Of a stretch of DNA of 64,000 nucleotides, positions 1 to 12,660 are shown one piece after another. Numbering within the stretch: the first letter of the stretch is position 1; each line of letters opens with the position of its first letter. The notes under the pieces were generated by a model, which saw nothing but the letters and a program-made list of their open reading frames with translations, was not told where the DNA came from and ran no database searches. Source of the stretch: Diphasiastrum complanatum (lineage: Eukaryota > Streptophyta > Lycopodiopsida > Lycopodiales > Lycopodiaceae). The position numbers were made by a program, and so were the translations under genes. The stretch covers positions 23,292,520 to 23,356,519 of the forward strand of contig CM055095.1 in the NCBI GenBank assembly GCA_029204225.1, given 5' to 3'.

Positions 1-2036
1 GCCATTTCTAACGCCCAAAATTTGCTCTAGCCCATTTTGGACGGGCTGGGACCCCTTTCTACATGGACTGGTATTTTGACTCGATCTGTACAAAAATTGT
101 CCATGATATTTTTTGACGATTTTTTTCGGAGGTCACTTTCTAAACTGTGTCTAGCCACTTAGGGGTGGACTGGGACCTATTTCTACGGGCAACTATGTGC
201 CGATTTTACATAATAGCCGGATTTTATATAAAACTCTGAAATTGCTCTAAAAATAGCCCGATTTTTTGTGCAAAAATATCGGCTAACATTGGCGACTTCA
301 CTTGAGAGTGTGGTGCCCACACGAATGAACTCAACATGTCTATGGAATCAACTAGAGTGGGCTCAGCACTCTTGCTGGGTGATGCTAACTTATCAGTGGT
401 GCTAGTAAACACGTAGAATTCCATGTCGTACATCGGTGGTTTCAGAATTGGGGCAATAGCTAGGGCCATTTTGTAATTCGTTGGAATGACTTCTCGCACT
501 CTTCGTCCCATGACCACTTGGTTTAATTTTTCAATAAGCCCATCATGGGGTATGTGTGGGAGGCGTAGGCCATCATGTACCTTTTGTAATAACCAGTTGA
601 ACCTAGGGAAGGTCCTAGAGCTAGACTCACGGTGGTGGGGGCCATCATCGCTAATATCATGGCGATCTTTTCTGGATCAGTGGCCATGCCATATTTACTG
701 ATCACATGGCCTAACAACACTCCATATAGTACCCCAATCAGACACTTGTTGGTGTTCAGTGGGATGCAGGTGGCTAAGCACTTTTGGAAGCACTTTTCGA
801 GTATGGCAAGGTGGTCAGTGATTGTAGATGCCTCGCAGAGGTCATCTATGAAGGTTTTGAGGTTCTCATCTAAGATGTCTTGGAATTGTTTATTCATGAA
901 TCGTTGATAGGTCCCTGGCGCATTGACAAGCCCAAATGGCATGACATGGTATGCGAATACTTCGAATGTGGTAGTGAAGGTGGCTTTTAATTTGTCTTCC
1001 TCTACTATGGCTATCTGGTTGTAGCCGGCAAAGCAATCCATGAATGAATATTGTTCCCTCCTTGCCATCTCTTCTAGGACTTGGTCAATAAATGTAGCGG
1101 ATAGTAGTCCTTCCTAGTTTGTTTTGTTCAAGCACTTGTAGTCTACACATACTCGGATACGTGTGGAGTTCTTCTTTGTTTGTGGTACAATCGGAGAGCA
1201 CCACTCAGTGTTTTCAACCGAAAATATTAGCCCTGCCTGCCTAAGTTGTTCTAACTCCTTATAGACCCCTTCCTTCGGGTGGTAGGGTAAGCGTCGCCGT
1301 TTCTGGCATACTGGCTTGGCCCCTTCCTTCAGTGGTATGTTGTGTTTTACTAAATCAGGGGAAATGTCTCTCAGATCCCCATAGTCCCAAGCGAAGATGT
1401 GCTGATACTTTTTGCACAACCGTTTCGTATTTATCTTTATCGTCTTGAGGTTGCTCTTTTGGGGAGTTCCACTCTATGCCTAGTACTTGTCTCCCATCGG
1501 GCTCATTGTCACTGGTGCTAGACTCGGAATCCTCCTCCCATTCTGATTCGGGTATAGGGGCTCTTTCTGACTAGGGGGCTTCTGGGTAGCCATCTACTAT
1601 GACACGTTCATGGCCCCATCCAAAGATAAGCACTACTGTTGGGATGTCTATGATACAATTACTCAGTCTGAGCCATGGTCGTCCTAACACATAGAATACC
1701 CCTGGTTTTTGGCATACATTTGCATCACGTAGAAATCTACCTGGATCGTTTTGTTGGCTACATTGATTGGTACACTCTTAAGCTCTCCTTCTGGTTTTAT
1801 CACTGAATTGTTGGCCAGTCTGAGGGCGGTCAACGTGGCTAGTTCTAGTGTGGATCCCAATATGTCAGCAAGCTCTAGAATAATAATGTTTACGGTAGAT
1901 CCTACATCGACTATGGCTCTCTTCACCACTAGGCCATCAATTAGTACATCTACCTTAGGACAATAGCAGTCTAGGATTCATGCTTTGATGTGTCCGACTG
2001 TAGGGGGTTCCAATGGTCTAGGTTTGATCATTAAGT
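1..2036 (-). mobile_element. Ty3/Gypsy fossil (non-chromovirus, Tat/Ogre-like), partial
   Basis: Minus-strand pol of a Gypsy element. Seen in order on the minus strand: a retropepsin-like piece (about 1,930-1,684, DVGSTVNIIIL), the start of reverse transcriptase (about 1,419-1,114, with HNIPLKEGAKPV and CVDYKCLNK), the RT palm (about 1,068-523, with FMDCFAGYNQI and VMPFGLVNAPGTYQRFM) and the beginning of the RNase H region (about 517-224). The FAWDYGDL...KPVxQKRRRLP style of RT N-terminus recalls the Tat/Ogre side of the Gypsy tree; that lineage call is inference. No chromodomain or LTR is in view. The element runs off the left edge and stops at the Copia LTR at 2,041. It is broken several times over and looks old. 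Confidence 0.85.
24..192. repeat. Degenerate 127-bp-spaced direct repeat
   Basis: The stretch at about 24-65 (ctagcccattttggacgggc and following) recurs in diverged form at about 151-192 (ctagccacttaggggtggac and following); both continue into a ctgggacc..tttctac motif. It lies downstream of the Gypsy RNase H region and may belong to that element's non-coding 3' part. Only two units are visible because the window begins here. Confidence 0.35.
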
Positions 2037-2040
2037 TTAT

Positions 2041-2590
2041 GGCCAATTTCACCGCTTATCAGCAATCAATTACAAGGACCGGATGGATGCCAGTGGATCA
2101 CCAGCCAATTGGCGATCGCAATTGACGACCTAATTTCTTAGTATACATAGTTGTTCATATTCATACAATTTTCATGTTATGAACAAGAAGCATTTGAATA
2201 GTTAGCTCTGTCTCTCTCAAGCCTACGAGCTTGTACACTCCTGAGCATTCTAGCTCACTTCTTAGAGTTGTTTTAGAGATTGCTATTGCGCTATTGCTTA
2301 TCAGCATTATGCATTAATTCAGACTTTCATTTTAGCCACTTAGAGATAACATAGAGTACGCGACTTCGATCCGCAACTTATTGTACTCATTTACTTCTGT
2401 TTCATTTTCATATTGAATAAATATTATCTTTCATTGCGTTCAGCTTTTGTCTCAGAATGTATTCATTTCTGTATTTCTTCGAGACAAATTATATGTCTGA
2501 TAATTCCATGCATTATTGTTTGGCTACGTAATCACTGTAGTACTGGCGATTTCAAAGTTAGTTACTATAAGTTCAAACGTGATTTCTATC
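2041..2590 (+). repeat. 5' LTR fragment of Copia element (family B)
   Basis: This stretch matches 5,111-5,637 in the same orientation at roughly nine bases in ten, starting at ggccaatttcaccgcttatc. The pair brackets a plus-strand Copia pol, so it is read as the 5' LTR. Compared with the 3' LTR, which begins at 4,758, only the later part of the LTR is present here. The divergence between the two LTRs points to an old insertion. No primer-binding site follows it. Confidence 0.65.
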
Positions 2591-2594
2591 ACAT

Positions 2595-4749
2595 TTCAAC
2601 AACAACCTATATTCAGAATAGATGTTCTACTAAAGGCCTCTCAGACAAAACACCATTCGAAGTTTGGACATGTACCAGACCTTCTTTATCAAACTTACGA
2701 GTTTTTGGATGTACTTCTTTTGTGCAGATTCCTCGTGATCTCAGGAAGAAGCTCGACTTCCAGAGTATCAAGTGTGTTTTCAACAGCTACACTACTTCAG
2801 ATCAAGCCTACAAGTTGTTCGACCCCATCGAGTCAAAGATATTCACTAGCCGAGATGTCATCTTCATCGAAGATCAGTTTCAAGACCTCAAAGGAAAGGG
2901 CAGTTCCCATGTAGCCGACCTATCAGATTCTCCTGACACTTTGAACTTTCTAGTTCCATAGGCGACTATTCCCATTGAAGGTCCAAGCTGTTCTACTTTC
3001 GACGAACAATGAATCAACGGTGAATCAGAAGATGATGATGTTGTAGTTCAACAACTACAACATGATAGAAATGATCAACTTCCTCTATTACCCAGAAGAT
3101 CTTCAAGAACCAGCAGACCACCCAACCGGTATATCGATGAGTTTGTAACCTACCTTGTTCAAGAATCGACGTTTGTCGAAGAGACACTCAATCAGCCTGA
3201 TTCCGATCTTTGGAAAGAAGCTATGGATAAAGAGTATATATCTCTTATCAAGAACCAGACATGGACGATTGTCGAATTACCTGCTAGCATAAACATAGTT
3301 GATTGTAAATGGATTTTTAAAGTCAAGTACAACGCAGATGGAAGCATCAAAAGAAGAAAGGCATGACTTGTAGCTAGAGGATTTTCTCAGGTATACAACG
3401 TCGACTACATTGAGATCTTTAGTCCAGTAGTCAACATTCTTCTATTCGACTTTTGCTATCATTTGCCGCTACAACAAATTTGGAAATACATCAAATGGAT
3501 GTACATACATCATATCTCAATGGAGTTATTGAATAAGACATTTACATAGTGCAACCCGAAGGTTATATTATCGAGGGTAAACAGAATCATGTGTGCAAAC
3601 TCCATAAGGCACTTTATGGCCTGAAGCAATTTGTTCGGACATGGTTTCAAAGAATCAATACTTTCCTTATTGATCGCGGCTATACACCTAGCTCTTCAAA
3701 TTTAAACGTTTACTTCAAAGCAGTGAAGCAGTCTTTTATCATTATCACTTTATACGTGGATGATACATTGCTTTTCAACAATTGTATCGATTTAATAAAA
3801 GAAGCCAAGACAATGCTATCTTTCAAATTCGACATGACCGATCTGGGCGAAACTCATTCTGTCTTGGTATACAAATTCACAGAGATAGAAAACAGAAGTT
3901 GGTCTACATTACCCAACAGAGGTACATCTACAACATGTTAGTCAGATATAATCTAATGAATTGCAAGTTAGCTCTCTCACCAATGGAATCAGGACTCAAA
4001 TTGTCAAAGGACCAGTGTCCCCAAACAATTCATGAGAAGCAACAGATGCGTGAGTATTCTTACCATTCTATTATAGGATCTCTTATGTACGCCATGATCT
4101 GTACCAGGCCAGACATAGCTTTTGCAGTCAGCTCTCTTAGTCAGTTTATGACTAATCCTGGTGTAACACATTGGAAGGCTCTTATTAGAGTCATGAGATA
4201 TCTTCGAGCTACTATGAACTTTTGCATTTGTTATGGAGCAGTTGGCAACGACAAGCTCAATTTACTCAATGGTTTCACAAATGCGAGTTGGGCAAGAGAT
4301 GTAGACACTCGTAAATCCACTATTGGATTTACATTCTTCCCCAACAATGGTCCAATTTCCTAGAATAGTTGCAAACAATCTTCGATAGCTTTGTCTTCTA
4401 CTAAATTAGAGTATATCATAGCCTCTCAGGCTACAAAGAAAGCGATTTGGTTGAGGGACTTACTCTCAGGTATCGGTCTGAATCAATATGCTCCGACAAC
4501 ACTATTTTGTGATAATCAAAGTGCGATTGCTTTATCAGCCAACCCTAAATTCCATTCCAAGAGTAAGCACATTGAACTGAAGTATCATTTTGTCAGAAGC
4601 AAAGTTCTCAATGAAGAGATCAGATTGTAGTACTGTAGAACACAAGATATGACAACAGATGTTTTTACTAACGCATTGAGTTTGGAGTCACATAGAAAAT
4701 TTTGTGTAGAACTAAGTTTGAAGGTCAAGGCATTCAAGGATTCAGATTA
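2595..4749 (+). mobile_element. Ty1/Copia fossil, pol only (family B)
   Basis: Plus-strand Copia pol remains. Seen: the end of the integrase region (GLSDKTPFEVW, NLRVFGCTSFV, about 2,640-2,900), the reverse transcriptase start (WIFKVKYNADGS near 3,310), LYGLKQ near 3,615, the catalytic YVDDTLLF near 3,755, and RNase H motifs (SSTKLEYI, CDNQSAIALSANPKFHSKSK, about 4,390-4,590). A polypurine tract (aagggggag, about 4,749-4,757) precedes the 3' LTR. Gag, protease and the integrase core are not represented between the LTR fragment and this stretch. Broken several times. A second member of the family lies on the minus strand at 27,395-29,440. Confidence 0.85.
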
Positions 4750-4757
4750 AGGGGGAG

Positions 4758-5637
4758 TGTTGGAATATTCTCCTTCTTATCAATCAATCGATCGGTTTTA
4801 ATCTTCATCCATTGTTTATCTTGTGGATTTTCCCATGTGATTATACAGTCTGTAGAATTACAAGTGTTTTTACATAGTCTGTAGAATTACACGAAGTTTA
4901 CGATAGTGTCGCATTTTTCGCCTGACAGAGATCTTGTGTAAAACACAGTGTCACATTTTTCGCTTTTGTCCAAAGAGCCTCAAATGTTAAGGAAATGACT
5001 CTAGCAAAGTGTGGGACAACCCTAAATGAGATTTATGGGCACCTTTGTCTTTTTTGCATTTTTCTACAGAGCTATAATTTTGGTTCATTTATGTAGACAG
5101 AACGTTGTACGGCCAATTTCACCGCTTATCAGCAATCAAGGACCGGATGGATGCCAGCAGATCGCAATTGATGACCTAATTTCTTAGTAGAAATAGTTGT
5201 TCATATTCATATAGTTTTCATGATATGAACAAGAAGCATTTGAATAGTTAGCTCTCTCTCTTTCTCAAGCATGCGAGCTTGTACACTCTTGAGCATTCTA
5301 GCTCACTTCTTAGAGTTTTTTTAGAGATTGCTATTCGCTACTGCTTATCAACATTGCGCATTAATTTTGACTTTCATTTTAGCCGCTCAGAGATAGCATA
5401 GGGTACGCGGTTTCGATCCGCATCTTATTGTACTCATTTACTTCTGTTTTGTTTTCATACTGAATTAATACTATCCTTCATTGCATTCAGCTTTTGTCTT
5501 AGAATGTATCCGTATCTCTATTTCTTCGCGACAAATTATATGTCGGATAATTCAATGCATTATTGTTTGGCTACGTAATCACTGTAATATTGGCAATTTC
5601 AAAGTTAGTTACTATAAGTTCAAACATGATTTTTATC
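4758..5637 (+). repeat. 3' LTR of Copia family B
   Basis: It begins tgttggaatattctcc directly after the polypurine tract. The first ~230 bases are shared, reverse-complemented, with 27,395-27,584, and the later part (5,111-5,637) with the 5' LTR fragment at 2,041. The right end is set by where similarity to the 5' LTR stops (tatcac), so the true terminus may be slightly further right. Confidence 0.6.
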
Positions 5638-6877
5638 ACTATTGTCTTGTTTGGAATTGATAGGCATAGTCATGCATTGGAAAGATGAAGATAGTTTATT
5701 CTGCCATGCGACAACTTGGGCCATGCATGGGTTGTTTGAGTGAAGAACTATATGTACAAGGTATTTTCATTTTGAGAAATATAGTTGCTATGTGAGCTTG
5801 GTGTGGAGAGTCTTTTATGTCTATGTTACTGCTCGAAGCAAATTCTAAGTAACCACACATTTGCAAAATAGGTGTTATAAATCCATTGAGAGTGATCAAT
5901 AGATCCATTACGTAGGTTTTTCTTCCATTGCACTCCTCCCTTGAGAAGATAAGCTTCAAGAGGAGAAGATCTAGTGCTCAAGAAGCCTAGATTTTCCAAA
6001 AAGCCAAGATCCAAGAAGAGGATCCAACCATAAACCCAAAACCCAAAAAGAGCAAAGAAGATAGTCAAGAAACTCACCCCTCATCTAAGCCATTCCACCC
6101 CTAGATCCGATGCCAAGATTGACACTCTTGGTAGGCTTAGATCCTGGTTATATCCGTAGCTTAACCCCCTCCCCATTGGATCGAAGACCATACTACATGA
6201 CAACTCACTCGGTTGGAGATCCAAACCCCTACTAGCTTGAAGGATTCCTCAGTTCAAGAGGGAGCTGTTAGAGTGTGAACTTCACAACCCTTCAAGCCTG
6301 CAAGTGAAATGTTAGTTAGACCTTACACTAGTTAAATGTAGACAGCAAGTTAGGTAAGTTACACGAAGTATTAGGTTCAAAGTCATAAAAGCAAACAAAG
6401 GTAGGTGCAACGTTTGCACGGAGTGTGTGAGAGAAAGAGCTGGAATACAAATATCAGCCTTGCGTTCTGGTTTCATTCATAGAGTGTAGCAGCTAGAAGA
6501 TTGGTAGATAGAAGAGGAGAGACATCTTTCCATCTGCACAGTTGGGTGCAAAACTATTGTACTGATTTTCTATTTTTTGATTCTCACTAGTAAACAGTAC
6601 ATCTGTCTAATGTGTCAGCTGTGATGATTATTCTACCTTCTTGCTTGCATTCTGCAATCTCTGTTTTATAGATTGTATTGTGCTATCTGCAGCGTTTAAT
6701 TGCAGGCTGTCCTATACTATTTTGTCTCAGAGGATCCATACAGTCAGAGCAGGTTCTCCTTTTGTGTGTTTTATCTAGCAGATTGGGCTACTTCTCTACA
6801 GAGTTTTGTACTAACCTCTAGCATAATATTTCGATTAGAGTATCGAGTAACGACTTCTAGTGGCTTTGTGATTTCAG
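5638..6877. other. Stretch without a recognised gene; possible LTR from 6,266
   Basis: 5,638-6,255 contains no coding pattern I recognise. At 6,253-6,265 a purine-rich run (ttcaagagggagc) is followed by tgttagagtgtgaacttcac, the usual look of a polypurine tract plus LTR start, so a solo or truncated LTR from 6,266 to roughly 6,760 is possible; no matching second copy exists in the window. The stretch also supplies the intron in front of the NPH3-family exon that starts at 6,878. Confidence 0.35.
6861..6877 (+). other. 3' splice acceptor of NPH3-family last exon
   Basis: The sequence tggctttgtgatttcag ends in a pyrimidine-leaning CAG immediately before the point where the NPH3-family reading frame becomes recognisable (THPSLTEHERIKIC). 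This fits the established position of the last intron in many NPH3-family genes, just before the (A/T)HPxL motif. Confidence 0.65.
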
Positions 6878-7423
6878 ACCCATCCAAGTTTAACAGAACA
6901 TGAAAGAATAAAGATATGCAGAATTATGGACTGTCAAAAGCTCTCACTTCAGGCATGCGTGCATGCTTCTCAAAATGAACGCCTTCCACTACGAGCAGTG
7001 GTTGAAGTTCTATACTCAGATCATATGAAGGTGAGGAATGCATTGGCAGGAAAGAAGCCTGAAGAGTTTTTTAAATCAGATGACAATTTGAAGGAAGTCG
7101 GCCTGTTTCAAAACTCTCTTGATCCTAACCCTCATTCGGAGGGCTTGGCCAAGGTAAATGAAGAGATGAAACTAATGCGATTGGAAATGCACAATCTAAA
7201 GCAAGAAGTTTCTGAGGTTCGAAGTCACCATAGTCGCTTTCATGAAGAAATGCACCACTTTTCCAAGCATAAGATTTTTTCAACTTGGATAACTGGATTT
7301 AAAAAATTAGGCGAGCTTACTCATCTTCATCATTCGCATCACAAAGATGATCACAGAGCTTCTGCAAAGGCAGACATCGCGTCTCCTAATCGTGCAGAAC
7401 ATCACAATTACCCCGAAACTTGA
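6878..7423 (+). CDS. BTB/POZ-NPH3 family protein, terminal exon (partial gene)
   Basis: This is the only clear host coding sequence. The exon encodes about 181 residues and is open from the splice acceptor to a TGA at 7,421. It starts with THPSLTEHERIKICRIMDCQ, followed by ASQNERLPLRAVVEVLY, the hallmark end of the NPH3 domain. A coiled-coil stretch follows (KVNEEMKLMRLEMHNLKQEV), then a WITGFKKLGEL motif like the C-terminal W..G.KKLG.L of the family, and a His-rich tail. NPH3-family proteins act at the plasma membrane as phototropin partners and CUL3 adaptors in blue-light and auxin signalling; which member this is cannot be told from one exon. The BTB domain and most of the NPH3 domain are absent; the nearest upstream 6.8 kb is transposon sequence, so either a very long intron or a detached gene fragment is possible. 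The exon shows no damage. The methionine at 6,926 is internal, not the start. Confidence 0.85.
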   Translation, partial: THPSLTEHERIKICRIMDCQKLSLQACVHASQNERLPLRAVVEVLYSDHMKVRNALAGKKPEEFFKSDDNLKEVGLFQNSLDPNPHSEGLAKVNEEMKLMRLEMHNLKQEVSEVRSHHSRFHEEMHHFSKHKIFSTWITGFKKLGELTHLHHSHHKDDHRASAKADIASPNRAEHHNYPET

Positions 7424-7530
7424 GGCATTCTGTGTCCTAACACAACAATGCAGAATTGAGTCGCTTTACTCACCTGTGACCTTGCCGTTTCCCTTTGTCA
7501 ATAAATTTTTCTGCCTATTTCAGAGGAATT
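7424..7530 (+). terminator. 3' UTR start and AATAAA poly(A) signal
   Basis: The canonical hexamer AATAAA lies at 7,500-7,505, 77 bases after the NPH3-family stop codon, in a T-rich context (aataaatttttctg). The spacing suits a plant near-upstream element, supporting a genuine gene end here. The cleavage site cannot be fixed from sequence. Confidence 0.5.
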
Positions 7531-7763
7531 AAAGAACCATATGGTAGTGTATGCTCAACCTTCATCCGACCGTGTAGCTACTAGCACATCGTTTCTTGAA
7601 GCAAAACAGCTCAAGACCAACCAAAGAAGCATGACCCTTTCCTAGTCTAGCCATGGCGGCTTGTCTCATACTAAAAACTGGCCAAGTGAACGATGTCGCC
7701 AAAAAAGTATAAGAGGACAACACCTGTATTCAAAAACTTGCAATCTAAATGTCGTTGCAACCG

Positions 7764-8192
<429 letters not shown>

Positions 8193-8755
8193 TTGTTGAA
8201 ATTTGACAGTTGTCTTTGATGCCTTTGTTTTTTGCATTATTTTTCATGGTGCTTTCACATTGTTCATGGACCCTCATACTTATACAAGTATTCTAAGTGA
8301 CTCATGTTGCTCGAGATAAATTGTAGCTCATCAAAATGACAGTTTTATACAAATTATGCACTTCAATTTTGATGGCCCAAAATGGCAAGGGCCTGTTAAA
8401 TACATCCAAATTGACCTTTGAGAGTTATGACAAGCATCAAATTTCAACACTGCAAGACACATGTATGTCTTTATGTGTCCAAATGTAGATAAGTCAAGCT
8501 GCTTGGAAAGGTATTCTCATTATCATAAATTGTGCCCATTTTGGGATATATTTTCATTATGGTAGTTTGTGTTGTATATGGACATGAAATGACTGATCCC
8601 ACAAGTAATCTGAGTTTGTGTCTTATGTGGACAACAAATGACCATTGCCATAGACAAGTCCATCATGTGGGCCATCCGCTTGGGAATATGTTGTCATTAT
8701 TGAAATTAGTGTCGATGGACACAAAGTCCTTTTTGTTTGAGGGTGCGTTATGGCA

Positions 8756-8985
8756 TTTTGAGTCTTATGTGGACCAAAATGATTGATGCCCTTAGATAAG
8801 TTCATTGGGGAAGTTTGTTTGCTTGAGAATACATTATCATTATGGGACTTTGTGCCCGTGATGCCCATTATGTCAGTTTGTTTTCTCATTATGTAATGTC
8901 ATATAAAGTCCCATAATGATAATGTATTCTCAAGCAGACAAACTTCCCCAATGAACTTATCTAAGGGTATCAATCACTTTGGGCC
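8756..8985. repeat. Fold-back hairpin, arms ~80 bp
   Basis: The segment ccttagataagttcattggg...cattatgggacttt (about 8,789-8,855) is followed, after a ~40-bp loop, by its near-perfect reverse complement (about 8,898-8,970). With the flanking gtggaccaaaatgattgatg and its diverged inverse, the arms reach about 80 bp. The structure resembles a fold-back MITE; no clear target-site duplication was found. Confidence 0.75.
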
Positions 8986-9030
8986 ACCTGCGTGACAAGT
9001 AGAAATACTTACCACTATACCACTAGGCCA
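8967..9030 (-). repeat. tRNA-Asp(GTC)-like segment, SINE-head candidate, copy 1
   Basis: On the minus strand this reads tatagtggtaagtatt followed by tgtcacgc. Both blocks equal the A-box/D-arm and anticodon-arm sequence of plant tRNA-Asp(GTC) as I remember it. The T-arm/B-box part is clearly diverged and the acceptor stem does not pair, so it is not a working tRNA gene. A tRNA-derived SINE head, or a tRNA pseudogene swept up by the repeat, both fit. Downstream on the same strand the sequence continues into the hairpin arm. Confidence 0.6.
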
Positions 9031-9106
9031 AATTATACATCTTAACTATATTACAAATTATGTGGTGGCCTAGTGGTATAATTTGTAGTATAGTTAAGGT
9101 GTATAA
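9011..9106. repeat. AT-rich palindrome beside the tRNA-like segment
   Basis: The block taccactaggccaaattata... is followed by its interleaved inverse (ggcctagtggtataatttg...), with tatacatcttaactata pairing with tatagttaaggtgtata. It ends in an AT-only run (aaatttaaaatttaaaattt). A similar palindrome occurs in the second direct-repeat copy near 11,257-11,352. Confidence 0.65.
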
Positions 9107-9177
9107 AAATTTAAAATTTAAAATTTTTATAATATATAACAATAACTTGGACAATGTGGGATCATGAGGCTCCACAT

Positions 9178-10776
<1,599 letters not shown>

Positions 10777-11352
10777 ATTGTGCCCATTTTGGGATATATT
10801 TTCATTATGGTAGTTTGTGTTGTATATGGACATGAAATGACTGATCCCACAAGTAAGTCCGAGTTTGTGTCTTATGTGGACAACAAATGACCATTGCCAT
10901 AGACAAGTCCATCATGTGAGCCATCCGCTTGGGAATATGTTGTCATTATTGAAATTAGTGTCGATGGACATGAAGTCCTGTTTGTTTGAGGGTGCGTTAT
11001 GGCATTTTGTGTCTTATGTGGACCAAAGTGATTGATGCCCTTAGATAAGTTCATTAAGGAAGTTTGTTTGCTTGAGAATACATTATCATTATGGGACTTT
11101 GTGCCCGTGATGCCCATTATGTTAGTTTGTTTTCTCATTATGTAATGTCATATAAAGTCCCATAATGATAATGTATTCTCAAGCAGACAAACTTCCCCAC
11201 GAATTATCTAAGGGTATCAATCACTTTGGGCCACCTGCGTGACAAGCAAGAATACTTACCACTATACCACTAGGCCAAATTATACATCTTAGCTATATTA
11301 AAAATTATGTGATGGCCTAGTGGTATAATTTGTAGTACAGTTAAGTTGTATA
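10777..11352. repeat. Direct repeat copy 2 of 8,531-9,106
   Basis: Same order as copy 1: degenerate ~105-bp units, fold-back hairpin (about 11,002-11,230), tRNA-Asp-like segment and AT palindrome. The flanking inverted-repeat arms of copy 1 are not repeated here, so this is duplication of the inner block only. Confidence 0.8.
11213..11278 (-). repeat. tRNA-Asp-like segment, copy 2
   Basis: Minus-strand tatagtggtaagtatt and tgtcacgc are both kept, with a few changes between them relative to copy 1. It arose with the surrounding direct repeat, so it is not independent evidence of retroposition. Confidence 0.55.
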
Positions 11353-11528
11353 CAATATGAAGTTTGGTCCTTCAATCATTGTCATAAGTAAAGATTTTTG
11401 AGATGGGTATGGATTTGGATCTCCTTTTCTCTAGGATTCATTAAGTGGAGTGTGATTCAACAAATCCCCAGACTGTGATAACGACATTGTGTTGATGTGT
11501 TTTTCCAAAATAAAAACATGAATCTTGT
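11353..11528. repeat. ~170-bp direct repeat, copy 2
   Basis: Second copy of 10,158-10,328, joined directly to the end of the larger direct repeat at 11,352. The new order relative to copy 1 shows that at least two duplication or recombination steps built this region. Confidence 0.85.
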
Positions 11529-12655
11529 ATGTACCATGAAGGCATTGTCGCAAATTTGTTTTATAAACAAGGTGATTGATATATCATCAGTAACTTTTCC
11601 TTATGTAGGTCATTCAGGTTGTTGAAAAATAAAATAAGCTCATTTTAGTGCTCAAATTCACCTAAGAGTGACTCCTCTAGCTCTAAGTAGACCATCACAA
11701 TAGTTGATCGCTTTCATGTCAAACATACAAATGTGATTGTTTAAAATTGGATGTAAGGTTATTTGTTATGTTCAAATCTCTTAGTGTGCATGAATAGAGA
11801 TATGACAACAATAAAAAAAGCATATATGAAATTATTTTGTAGATGCAAATATATAATCTTTATTTGATGCAAATAGATAATGTTCTCAAGTCATGCAAGT
11901 TGAGAGCCCAGGGATTCGTGCAAGAAAAACACGAATACCCTAAACCATAATTATAACTTATGTTGACATTATGGTAGTTTGTGCAATTTTTCTCAACCCA
12001 TATTTTAGGAGACAAACGCCGTTTTAGTAAATTTGGAAAAATCCCAAGTTCCATTCTTTGCAAAAAACATGAATTTTGATTTTTTATTTGTTTCTTCATA
12101 CTATTTGCACATGTTGTTTGTTTGGAGATTGATTGAAAGAAGTTAATTCTTTCATACATCTCTCTTAATCATTTAATATTAACTCTATGGCTTGTGCATG
12201 AATAACATTTTATTTTTATATGTCACACTTAACCAAAGTTCAGAACTGTAGACATCAAAAACGTCATACAATATTTTTGAGTTATATTTTTAGCAAAATT
12301 GTGATTTGTGGACTTTTCCTTTTTGTTAAGCAACTAGCCGGTTGTAGTCAACAACTCTACCCGTACACCCCCACTGTGATTTGTGGTCATATTTTAACAC
12401 CAAGTACCATTTTGTTTTAATGAATTCATAAATGCTTTATCTTGAACTGTTTATGTGTTTTAAAAATAATTCAAATTTTTTTTTTCTTTCAACTTGAGCA
12501 CATCTCAAGTTTTCAATTGCACCATTGAATTATTTTTAACTAGTTTTATATCACAATTTACAATGAATGAAGCTTTTTGGTGGATGTTATGTTCTCTTTT
12601 CTAAAATCGCACTAGATAAATTTCTCTTTTATATATGGACATTGTGAAATTTCTA
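11529..12655. other. AT-rich spacer, nothing recognised
   Basis: No credible coding, RNA or repeat structure seen. Short open frames here have no family resemblance and AT-driven composition. Confidence 0.6.
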
Positions 12656-12660
12656 AGAAA

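Larger units (their letters stand above)
8531..9106. repeat. Direct repeat copy 1: degenerate ~105-bp units, hairpin and tRNA-like segment
   Basis: From tgtgcccattttgggatata onward this segment is repeated at about 10,777-11,352 at roughly 95 per cent identity. Inside it, diverged units recur about every 105 bases, each with a tatgtggac...aa.tga..gat...gcttg.gaata...tcattat core (about 8,570, 8,625 and 8,756). The last unit is followed by its own reverse complement, and a tRNA-Asp-like segment lies beyond. Confidence 0.8.

Noticed and set aside
6700-6903. Separate small gene overlapping the NPH3 exon start
   Set aside because: It crosses the splice acceptor in another frame and has no recognisable features; most of it lies in the intron.
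8967-9030. A functional tRNA-Asp gene
   Set aside because: The acceptor stem does not pair and the T-arm/B-box is degenerate; only the D-arm and anticodon-arm blocks are kept.
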